Positions 1 to 5,772 of a DNA stretch of 9,464 nt are shown here, piece after piece. This stretch comes from CANIGN01 sp964538275 (GTDB lineage: Bacteria; Bdellovibrionota; UBA2428). The notes under the pieces were generated by a model. The model did not search any database. It worked only from the letters and a program-made list of their open reading frames with translations, and was not told where the DNA came from. Every line of letters begins with the position of its first letter. The stretch's first letter is position 1. Made by a program: the position numbers and the translations under genes. Location: contig CAZIFW010000086.1 of the NCBI GenBank assembly GCA_964538275.1, positions 1-9,464 on the forward strand. Direction: 5' to 3'.

Positions 1-303
1 ATTAAAGCTGCTAAGCAAATGATCAGTCACGGACAAGTACAAGTGAATGGTAAAAAAGTGACTGTGAGCTCTATGGTTCTTAAAGCGGGCGATAAAATTA
101 AATTAACGCCTTCTGCTTATAAGAGCGTAAACTTTATGCAAGCACAGAAAGCTCAACGTCTTGCACTTGCTGATTACTTAGGAACAGAAACTAGCGGTGA
201 AGAAGTGATTGGAACTCTTAAAGAAGTACCCAACGTTTCTCATATTCCGTTTCCTTTTGAACCGGGTCTTGTGGCCGAGCACTACGCAGCTCGTAAAGCA
301 TAA
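1..303 (+). CDS. rpsD: 30S ribosomal protein S4, C-terminal part (5' end outside window)
   Basis: S4 is a primary 16S rRNA-binding protein that starts assembly of the small ribosomal subunit. The visible 100 codons begin mid-gene: the frame is open from base 1 (IKAAKQ), ahead of the first Met at base 19. The first part is the S4 RNA-binding fold, with the typical run of a surface helix followed by SHGQVQVNGKKV and then a basic strand with KAGDKIKL. The C-terminus ends IPFPFEPGLVAEHYAARKA, in the place where S4 proteins end with an acidic/aromatic tail. The gene stops with TAA and is followed 30 bases later by a strong terminator, so it is probably the last gene of its transcription unit. The family call is firm. 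The upstream ribosomal genes cannot be seen. Confidence 0.93.
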   Translation: MKAAKQMISHGQVQVNGKKVTVSSMVLKAGDKIKLTPSAYKSVNFMQAQKAQRLALADYLGTETSGEEVIGTLKEVPNVSHIPFPFEPGLVAEHYAARKA

Positions 304-333
304 TCCAACGCTATTTGATTTAAGATTGAATAT

Positions 334-369
334 AAAAGGTGTCAGGCTCTTAGCCTGGCACCTTTTTTT
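334..369 (+). terminator. Rho-independent terminator after rpsD
   Basis: The stem pairs 334-348 with 352-366 (15 pairs, one of them G-T) around a 3-base loop. The right arm runs straight into seven T residues (363-369). The A-rich left foot pairs with part of the T tract, so the hairpin may also work in the opposite direction. It separates rpsD from the genes that follow. Confidence 0.93.
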
Positions 370-422
370 GTATCTGCAGACGAACAATTCAATTTTGGAA
401 GCCCGTGTGCGCTCTTAAGGGG

Positions 423-450
423 GCATCAAGGAGGCTTTTAACCTTGACGC
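423..450 (+). repeat. Inverted repeat covering an orphan Shine-Dalgarno sequence
   Basis: GCATCAAGG (423-431) pairs with CCTTGACGC (442-450) with one A-C mismatch around a 10-base loop. The left arm and loop contain a perfect ribosome-binding motif, AAGGAGG (428-434). The right arm contains TTGACG, which could be a -35 element or include a TTG start codon. There is no T tract, so it is not a terminator. It could be an operator or an RNA switch, but eight pairs may also arise by chance. Confidence 0.4.
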
Positions 451-482
451 GCAGCATCCACGATTATAAAACAGGGGCATGA
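428..482 (+). promoter_or_regulatory. Possible leader minicistron: strong SD, TTG start and stop overlapping the next start
   Basis: AAGGAGG (428-434) has no annotated gene at the usual distance, but a TTG codon lies 9 bases downstream (444-446). It opens a 12-codon frame that ends in TGA at 480-482, overlapping the ATG (479-481) of the next gene. That gene has only AGGGG one base before its ATG, which is a poor ribosome site, so coupled translation from a leader peptide would make sense. The frame is very short and uses a rare start codon, so this is a hypothesis. Confidence 0.25.
444..470 (+). promoter_or_regulatory. Candidate sigma70-type promoter, possibly giving a leaderless mRNA
   Basis: TTGACG (444-449) and TATAAA (465-470) each match a consensus hexamer at five of six positions, but the spacer is only 15 bases against the usual 17. 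Transcription would start around 477-479, at or next to the ATG at 479, giving a leaderless or nearly leaderless transcript. That would fit the weak ribosome site of the next gene. It is incompatible with the minicistron reading of the same bases, and at most one of the two is right. Confidence 0.35.
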
Positions 483-1318
483 ATAAAACATTTTGCGTAA
501 TTGTATTAGGTCTACTTACAAATAGCCTCTTTGCTGGCGATATTGGCAAGGCCTTTGGCAAGCTTCGAGACTATGGAAAAGAGACTACACAAAAAGTTAA
601 ATCTTGGGGCGAGCATATGGAAAGCCGTAACCAAGAAGATATTGATCAGATCGAAAAAGAATTCAACAGAATCTGGGGCAATATTGAAGATACAGTGAAC
701 AAGGCTTGGGACGATATTGAGGACGAGGGAAAAAGAGTAACGGACACTCTAGAAACAGACTGGAAAAATTACAAAGCACGCAGAAAGTCAGAGCCTGCGG
801 CTCCTAAAGTGGCAGATTTAAGCGCTGAAGATAAAAAAGTAGCCGGCGGTCGAGTTTATACAAAGATGAACATTGAGATGTTCTCGCAAACAGCAAAAGC
901 AGGATCTTTTGAAGGCTTGGTTAAAACTTTTGAAACAGCTCTTCATCAAGAATCGTTAAACTCAAGTGATTCTAAATTAGTACAGAATGCAAAAGGTGAA
1001 ACGCTTTTACATAGCCTAGTTGATCAAGCTTATACTTTGGAAAAAGAATTTTTGCGCAAGAAACAAGCTGCTCAATTGCAAGGTGATATTGTTCCTAGTT
1101 TGGAAGCAAATGTCTCTTACCAGCAAACTCTTTTGGCAATCAGCTTTTTTGCGGAATCTACTCAAATGGGTGCGGTTCAAAATGCAGCTGGTAATTTGCC
1201 CATCGACATCGTTCTTGCTGGCACTCCTATGTCCATCAGCTTAGCGCGCCACCTTGTGATTCATGATTTAACGAATGCTTCGAAAAACAGATTGAAGCAA
1301 TTGTTCCCATCTAAATAG
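479..1318 (+). CDS. Exported protein of unknown function with ankyrin-like C-terminus
   Basis: This 279-residue protein is not a recognised family. Residues 1-19 look like a Sec signal peptide: Lys at position 3, a hydrophobic core and a cleavage site after SLFA. No Cys follows, so it is not a lipoprotein. Residues 22-100 are a highly charged, amphipathic helical stretch with regularly spaced Trp residues (W43, W66, W77, W95). A short Pro/Ala linker follows. The C-terminal half has ankyrin-like signatures: AKAGSFEGLVKTF (139-151), NAKGETLLHSLV (170-181) and NAAGNLPIDIVLA (235-247), each with the Gly-x-x-x-hydrophobic pattern of repeat starts. The likely location is the periplasm, with a protein-binding role; both are inferences. 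An in-frame TAA at 467 leaves ATG 479 as the only usable start near the signal peptide. It lies 38 bases upstream of alr and may be cotranscribed with it. Confidence 0.8.
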   Translation: MNKTFCVIVLGLLTNSLFAGDIGKAFGKLRDYGKETTQKVKSWGEHMESRNQEDIDQIEKEFNRIWGNIEDTVNKAWDDIEDEGKRVTDTLETDWKNYKARRKSEPAAPKVADLSAEDKKVAGGRVYTKMNIEMFSQTAKAGSFEGLVKTFETALHQESLNSSDSKLVQNAKGETLLHSLVDQAYTLEKEFLRKKQAAQLQGDIVPSLEANVSYQQTLLAISFFAESTQMGAVQNAAGNLPIDIVLAGTPMSISLARHLVIHDLTNASKNRLKQLFPSK

Positions 1319-1329
1319 TTTCTATTCGC

Positions 1330-1360
1330 GCATCTCTCGCTTAAACTAAGAGAGAGATGC
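1330..1360 (+). repeat. Strong hairpin enclosing the alr start codon
   Basis: Bases 1330-1343 pair with 1347-1360: 13 of 14 positions match (the only mismatch is G1339-A1351), with a 3-base AAC loop. The right arm holds both the purine-rich ribosome-binding stretch (GAGAG) and the ATG (1357-1359) of alr. No T tract follows, so a classical terminator for the upstream gene is unlikely. The structure should hinder translation initiation of alr unless it is opened by translating ribosomes, a protein or a ligand. Confidence 0.7.
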
Positions 1361-2472
1361 CGCATCCTAAGATTTTACTTTCTAAGAGAGCGCTATCCTC
1401 TAATCTAGAAAATCTCATTCGTTTAAGTGGGGGCCTTAAGGCTTTTCCAGTTCTTAAAGCAAATGCTTACGGCCTGGGTATAAAAGAAGTTGCTCGTATT
1501 CTTGAAGATTACGACGAAAACGTTTTGCCCTATTACTGTGTGGCGCGCATCATTGAGTTGCAGCAGTTACGTAGTTTTGGAGTGAATCGTAAGTTGTTGC
1601 TCTTGAGTGAGTGGCCTACGGATATCTCTCTTGTTCCAGATAATGTTGAGCTTATGGTGACCTCTTTTGCGGACTTAGAACGTTTAGTTCAGCAAAAAAA
1701 AGCGATCTCTTTTCATTTAAAAATAAATTCGGGCATGAACCGTTTGGGTCTTTCATTTGCGGAGTTAGCGACTGAAGAAAGTAAAGAAAGCTTGGTCAAA
1801 CTCATCAAACAGGCTGAGGCTCAGGGGCAATATTGCAGAGGTATTTGCACACATTTAGCCATTGGAGAAGAAAGCCCAGATAAGTTTTCTCATAAACAAT
1901 TAAGGCCCTTTCAAATTCTCTATGAAGATTTAGAAAAAAGACTCCAAAAAAACTTTAAATGGATTCATGGGCTAAATTCCCCGGGAGTTTTAAGAAAAGT
2001 GTCTGCTCTGTACCCTTTCAATGCATTTCGCCCAGGAATTCATTTGTGGGGAGTACGAGATCCTGACTCTCCTTTTGATGTAGCGCCTGTTGTGCAACTA
2101 CGTGTGCCCATGAGACAACTATATTGGATATCTAAAGGGGAAAGTGTGGGCTACGGGCGTCGATTTATAGCAGATAAGGATATGCGCATAGCTATTTTAA
2201 ATATGGGTTATGCCGATGGTCTGCGTCGAGATGCATGGTCTCGCAATTTAGCATTTCATTACAAAGGTGAAAGTGCTCCTCTTTTAGGAGTTGTTTCCAT
2301 GGATATGTGCGCTGTGGATTGCACTCAAATTAAAGCAGATATTCCGCTAGATGCGGACTTTGAATGGATTGGGCCGCAACAAAGTGTTGAAACAATAGCG
2401 CGTGCTCTGAGTACAGTACCCTATGAAATTTTCACTTCGCTCTCGGTGCGCATTGAGAGGCAAATCATATGA
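1357..2472 (+). CDS. alr: Alanine racemase (PLP-dependent)
   Basis: The enzyme interconverts L- and D-alanine in the cytoplasm and supplies D-Ala for peptidoglycan precursors. At 371 residues it has normal family length. The PLP lysine is K34 in VLKANAYGLG. FHLKINSGMNRLGL matches the conserved Lys/Arg region that orients the cofactor. GYADGLRRD carries the second catalytic base, Tyr285. VVSMDMCAVD matches the conserved MDM segment near the active site. The C-terminus YEIFTSLSVRIER corresponds to the usual YEIL-x-x-LS-x-R ending. An in-frame TAA at 1342 forces the ATG at 1357 as start. Its ribosome site is weak and lies inside a hairpin. The gene overlaps mlaE by 4 bases (ATGA), so alr heads an operon with lipid-transport genes. 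No key residue appears to be missing. Confidence 0.95.
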   Translation: MPHPKILLSKRALSSNLENLIRLSGGLKAFPVLKANAYGLGIKEVARILEDYDENVLPYYCVARIIELQQLRSFGVNRKLLLLSEWPTDISLVPDNVELMVTSFADLERLVQQKKAISFHLKINSGMNRLGLSFAELATEESKESLVKLIKQAEAQGQYCRGICTHLAIGEESPDKFSHKQLRPFQILYEDLEKRLQKNFKWIHGLNSPGVLRKVSALYPFNAFRPGIHLWGVRDPDSPFDVAPVVQLRVPMRQLYWISKGESVGYGRRFIADKDMRIAILNMGYADGLRRDAWSRNLAFHYKGESAPLLGVVSMDMCAVDCTQIKADIPLDADFEWIGPQQSVETIARALSTVPYEIFTSLSVRIERQII

Positions 2473-3242
2473 AGTGGCTTTCAAAAATAGAATGGTTACG
2501 TAACTTAGGCGATTACGGATATTTTACGTATCAAAGTTTAATTGCAATTCGAAAAAAACCTTTTCGATTTAAAATTTTCGTTGATGAAATTGAGTTTGTT
2601 GGGGTTCAAAGTCTTTTTATTATTTGTTTAACCGCGTTGTTTACGGGAGCCGTGTTTGCCTATCAATCTTGGTTAGCGCTCTCAATTGTAGGAACTCAGT
2701 CTCTTGTAGGTGTAAGTGTTTCGATGTCACTCTTGCGTGAACTGGGTCCAGTTATGACCTCTATAGTAGTAGCAGGACGCGCAGGTGCTGCTATGGCAGC
2801 AAAAATTGGAATTATGCGAGTGACTTCGCAAATTGATGCTCTCGAGCTTATGGCCATTTCTCCTAAACATTATTTAGTGACGCCTAAGATTTATGCATCT
2901 CTCATTAGCACTCCACTCTTGTGCGCTATCTTTTGTCTCATAGGAAATTTAGGTGGCTACATTGTAGGAGTGGGCTTGTGCAATATTGATAGCGGCATTT
3001 ACTTAGAAAAACTCAAAATGTATTTGTACCCCATGGATCTTTATCATGGGATGATCAAGGCTTTCATTTTTGGACTCTTGCTTTCGAGTGTAAGTTGTTA
3101 CAAGGGTTATCGTGCATCCAATGGGGCGGAAGGTGTGGGACGCGCCACCAATGAATCTGTTGTTGTGAGCATGGTGGGAATTTTAGTTTTGGATTATTTT
3201 TTAACCATCTTAATTCCTACTGGAGGAAATCTCCAAAAATGA
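2469..3242 (+). CDS. mlaE: MlaE-type ABC transporter permease
   Basis: This is the membrane subunit of the Mla/MCE phospholipid transporter in the inner membrane. The 257 residues fit the family (about 260). The N-terminus (1-45) is an amphipathic interface helix region, followed by membrane segments at roughly 47-67, 92-110, 145-170, 195-212 and 230-250. The diagnostic core is ELGPVMTSIVVAGRAGAAMA with the following IDALELMAISP (91-131), the conserved MlaE region that contacts the ATPase. A second conserved motif is GAEGVGRATNESVV (219-232). The ribosome site GAGAGG (2455-2460) lies 8 bases before the ATG. The start overlaps the alr stop and the stop overlaps the mlaF start, indicating translational coupling. 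The substrate is assumed to be phospholipid by family; the direction of transport cannot be read from sequence. Confidence 0.94.
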   Translation: MKWLSKIEWLRNLGDYGYFTYQSLIAIRKKPFRFKIFVDEIEFVGVQSLFIICLTALFTGAVFAYQSWLALSIVGTQSLVGVSVSMSLLRELGPVMTSIVVAGRAGAAMAAKIGIMRVTSQIDALELMAISPKHYLVTPKIYASLISTPLLCAIFCLIGNLGGYIVGVGLCNIDSGIYLEKLKMYLYPMDLYHGMIKAFIFGLLLSSVSCYKGYRASNGAEGVGRATNESVVVSMVGILVLDYFLTILIPTGGNLQK

Positions 3243-3994
3243 GCAAAACAACTCTGATCTCTCTTAAGAATGTTTGGAAATCTTTTGGAGAAAAAGAAAT
3301 TCTTACAGGACTCACTTTAGACATCCCAAAAGGAAAAATAATTACGGTCCTAGGCTTTTCTGGAACTGGAAAGTCCGTGCTTTTGCGCCATATTCTTGGT
3401 CTTATGAGCCCTGATAAAGGCGAGGTGCTTGTTAAGGGCTTGGATGTACAAAATATTGATGAAGATGAACTACAAAAGCTTCGCCAAAGTTTTGGAATGC
3501 TTTTTCAAGAAGTTGCACTTTTTGACAGTTTGAACGTCTTCGATAACGTAGCTTTTCCGATAAGAGAACATGAGCCTAAAATTAGCCCCGATGAGTTGGA
3601 ACGAAGGGTGGAAAACCTTTTGAAGCTTGTTGAGCTAGATCGCGATGTTTTTTACAAAATGCCTCATCAGCTCTCGGGAGGAATGAAAAAACGAGTTGGG
3701 CTTGCCCGCGCTCTTTCACTCGAGCCAGAGATACTCCTCTGTGATGAACCTACAACCGGTTTAGATCCCATAACGACAGACAAAATTCATAAGCTGATAG
3801 TTAGAAGCGTAAAAGAGATAGGGGGAACGGCCTTTTTGATCTCTCACGACGTACATGCCGCTCTGCGCATTTCTGATTTGGTCGCATTCCTTTGGCAGGG
3901 TAAAATTATTGAGGTGGGGTCACCTAAGGAGTTTGTGTCTTCGCAAAATGAGACGATTCAAGAATTTTTGGAAGCAGCTGGGGTAAATAAATGA
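3239..3994 (+). CDS. mlaF: MlaF-type ABC transporter ATP-binding protein
   Basis: This is the cytoplasmic ATPase that pairs with MlaE and powers lipid movement. All nucleotide-binding motifs are intact in the 251 residues: Walker A GFSGTGKS (39-46), Q-loop Gln90 in LFQEVALFDSL, signature LSGGMKKRVGLARAL (145-159), Walker B ILLCDEP (165-171) with catalytic Glu170, D-loop GLDP (174-177) and H-loop His203 in LISHD. FQEVALFDSLNVFDNVAFP is typical of the MlaF/Ttg2A branch. GGAGG (3222-3226) lies 12 bases before the ATG, rather far, and is partly in a small GGAG/CTCC hairpin. The 4-base overlap with mlaE suggests coupled translation. No MlaB (STAS) gene, the usual E. coli partner, is present in this window. 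Confidence 0.95.
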   Translation: MSKTTLISLKNVWKSFGEKEILTGLTLDIPKGKIITVLGFSGTGKSVLLRHILGLMSPDKGEVLVKGLDVQNIDEDELQKLRQSFGMLFQEVALFDSLNVFDNVAFPIREHEPKISPDELERRVENLLKLVELDRDVFYKMPHQLSGGMKKRVGLARALSLEPEILLCDEPTTGLDPITTDKIHKLIVRSVKEIGGTAFLISHDVHAALRISDLVAFLWQGKIIEVGSPKEFVSSQNETIQEFLEAAGVNK

Positions 3995-4455
3995 GGCCTC
4001 CAGGCTACAAGTACGATCGCGAAATATTGGTTGGGCTTTTTGTTATGCTCGGCATTTTTGTGGTCGCAATATTTTCGCTCAAAATTACAGACACTCCGGT
4101 TTATAGATCGGGAACAGAGTTTACGGTTTATATACAAGATGCCAACGGAATTTTTAGAAATTCAAAAGTTAAAATTGCAGGCATAAATGTGGGCGTTGTT
4201 AAAGATATAAAACTTGAAGACGGCCAAGCTAAAATTAAACTTCTATTGGATAAAGGTTATACAATAGAAAAAGGTTCTTTTATCTTACCTAGATCACAGG
4301 GGATACTCGGAGATCGCTTTCTAGAAATAGTACTTCCCCAAAATGAAAAAAATATACAAGTACGATCGCGAAATATTGGTTGGGCTTTTTGTTATGCTCG
4401 GCATTTTTGTGGTCGCAATATTTTCGCTCAAAATTACAGACACTCCGGTTTATAG
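3991..4455 (+). pseudogene. mlaD: mlaD 5' copy, truncated by frameshifting tandem duplication
   Basis: This ORF occupies the native mlaD position: its ATG overlaps the mlaF stop (ATGA) and a GGGG ribosome site lies 7 bases upstream. Residues 12-30 form a TM helix, and residues 38-117 are a complete MCE domain with GINVGVVKDI and PRSQGILGDRFLEI. After Gln123 the reading frame enters the second copy of the 349-bp duplication one base out of register. It reads 31 unrelated residues, rich in Arg and aromatics with two Cys, before stopping. The product keeps the membrane anchor and MCE domain but loses the helical and beta-rich C-terminal parts. It may be an inactive remnant, or it could still insert and mix into MlaD rings. 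Removing one duplicated unit would fuse it to the downstream frame as one 474-residue gene. Confidence 0.85.
4006..4360 (+). repeat. Tandem duplication in mlaD, first copy
   Basis: Bases 4006-4360 are repeated as 4355-4709 with no difference found by eye over 355 bases. The unit is 349 bp. The six bases TACAAG occur at 4006-4011, at the junction 4355-4360, and at the far end 4704-4709. Matching stops at both outer borders: C4005 against A4354, and T4361 against A4710. The unit covers codons 6-123 of mlaD. Its length is 3 x 116 + 1, which shifts the frame. Confidence 0.97.
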
Positions 4456-5764
4456 ATCGGGAACAGAGTTTACGGTTTATATACAAGATGCCAACGGAAT
4501 TTTTAGAAATTCAAAAGTTAAAATTGCAGGCATAAATGTGGGCGTTGTTAAAGATATAAAACTTGAAGACGGCCAAGCTAAAATTAAACTTCTATTGGAT
4601 AAAGGTTATACAATAGAAAAAGGTTCTTTTATCTTACCTAGATCACAGGGGATACTCGGAGATCGCTTTCTAGAAATAGTACTTCCCCAAAATGAAAAAA
4701 ATATACAAGAACAACAGGAGGAATCTTCAAATTCTTCTTCATCGGCGAAATATATAGAAAAATTTTTGAATCTTCTCTTGCCTACTGCTTATGCGCAAAA
4801 CATTTATCGTGAAGGTGAAGTGATTCCTGCCCATCCTGGCAATGCCTCAGTTGATGATGTGATGAAAAAACTGGGCGACATTGGGGATGATGTTAAAATT
4901 CTAGCTCGTGAACTCAAAGGAGTTATTCAAGAAAACAGGGGCGATATTAGAGAAGCTATAAGAGCTATTCGTGGATCTGCAGAAAATTTAGATCTCGTAC
5001 TTAAGGATCTCAGCGAAAAGAATACTCGCCAAGATTTAAAAGAAGCTATTAAAGGAATGCGAGAATCTCTAGACAGTATAAAAAGTATCGCAGGACGAAT
5101 AAATAAGGGTGAGGGGTCGATTGGTAAACTCATCAATGACCCTCAAGTGGCGGACCAATTGGTTCGTGCTTTAAATTCCATTGTTGAGTTTTTAGATAGA
5201 GCTCGAAGAACCGAAGTTATTGTCGATTTAAATTCTAACTATCTGACAGGTGTTAAGAAAACCAAAACTTATTTTAACGTAAAAATTATGCCTCGTAGCT
5301 CTTATGGATATCTTGTGGGTATGGTGCAAGATCCAGGAGGTCGCAAGACGAAAGAAACTACAGTGACTACCATTGGAGGTATTCCGCAGCCTCCCGTTGA
5401 AGTCGAGCGTACGCAAAAATCTGCTTACGAGTTTAATGTTCAGTTTATTCGAAAGATTTACTACACCACTTTTAGATTAGGATTATTTGAAAATACGGGT
5501 GGAGTAGGAATTGACCAACAAATTTGGCCTGATGTTTTTTCTATTACGGGTGAAGCCTATGAGTTTGGCCGTGATGAAGAAAATGCACGTGTGCGCCTTT
5601 TGGGTAGACTGAATGTCTTTGATTTATTTTACATTCAAGGCGGATACGATGACTTAGCTGCTAAATCTGCAAAAACCAGAGATGATTCACTTTTTGTAGG
5701 ATTAGGTCTTGAGTTTAACGATAACGATTTAAAAAACTTTTTAGTTTTTCTGGGGTTCCCATAG
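4343..5764 (+). CDS. mlaD: MlaD-like MCE protein with long C-terminal extension, restarted after duplication
   Basis: This is the MCE subunit of the Mla transporter: an inner-membrane-anchored periplasmic protein expected to form a hexameric ring that binds phospholipid. In the 473 residues, the TM helix is 11-29 and the MCE domain about 37-116. A Ser/Gln-rich linker with LLLPTAYAQN follows (125-153), then helices 166-285 ending with NKGEGSIGKLINDP (254-267), a motif recurrent in long MCE proteins. Residues 293-473 are predicted beta-rich, with alternating strands such as TYFNVKIMP and YYTTFRLGLF. E. coli MlaD is only about 180 residues. The start at 4343 lies inside the first duplicate; an in-frame TAG at 4328-4330 rules out an earlier one. 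No ribosome site precedes it. This ATG was out of frame in the ancestral gene, so expression is uncertain. The intact ancestor would have been 474 residues. Confidence 0.88.
   Translation: MKKIYKYDREILVGLFVMLGIFVVAIFSLKITDTPVYRSGTEFTVYIQDANGIFRNSKVKIAGINVGVVKDIKLEDGQAKIKLLLDKGYTIEKGSFILPRSQGILGDRFLEIVLPQNEKNIQEQQEESSNSSSSAKYIEKFLNLLLPTAYAQNIYREGEVIPAHPGNASVDDVMKKLGDIGDDVKILARELKGVIQENRGDIREAIRAIRGSAENLDLVLKDLSEKNTRQDLKEAIKGMRESLDSIKSIAGRINKGEGSIGKLINDPQVADQLVRALNSIVEFLDRARRTEVIVDLNSNYLTGVKKTKTYFNVKIMPRSSYGYLVGMVQDPGGRKTKETTVTTIGGIPQPPVEVERTQKSAYEFNVQFIRKIYYTTFRLGLFENTGGVGIDQQIWPDVFSITGEAYEFGRDEENARVRLLGRLNVFDLFYIQGGYDDLAAKSAKTRDDSLFVGLGLEFNDNDLKNFLVFLGFP
4355..4709 (+). repeat. Tandem duplication in mlaD, second copy
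   Basis: This is the second copy of the 349-bp unit, sharing the junction bases 4355-4360 with the first. Lack of divergence, even at third codon positions, points to a very recent event or an assembly error. Recombination between the copies should delete one unit and restore the ancestral gene. Confidence 0.97.
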
Positions 5765-5772
5765 GGTGATAG

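Noticed and set aside
1330..1360. Hairpin as intrinsic terminator of the upstream gene
   Set aside because: No T tract follows on either strand, and the stem includes the alr start codon.
4346..4352. Programmed frameshifting at the A7 run in the first mlaD copy
   Set aside because: The heptamer AAAAAAT would allow a -1 shift, but joining the two mlaD frames needs +1 (or -2). Any fusion would also carry two TM-MCE units. Slippage by the polymerase cannot be excluded but is unsupported.
4289..4486. Minus-strand 65-codon ORF over the duplication junction
   Set aside because: It is a shadow of the duplicated mlaD sequence with no start signal or domain.
4006..4709. Duplication caused by a mobile element
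   Set aside because: No transposase, terminal inverted repeats or target-site duplication is present; the repeated unit is purely mlaD coding sequence.
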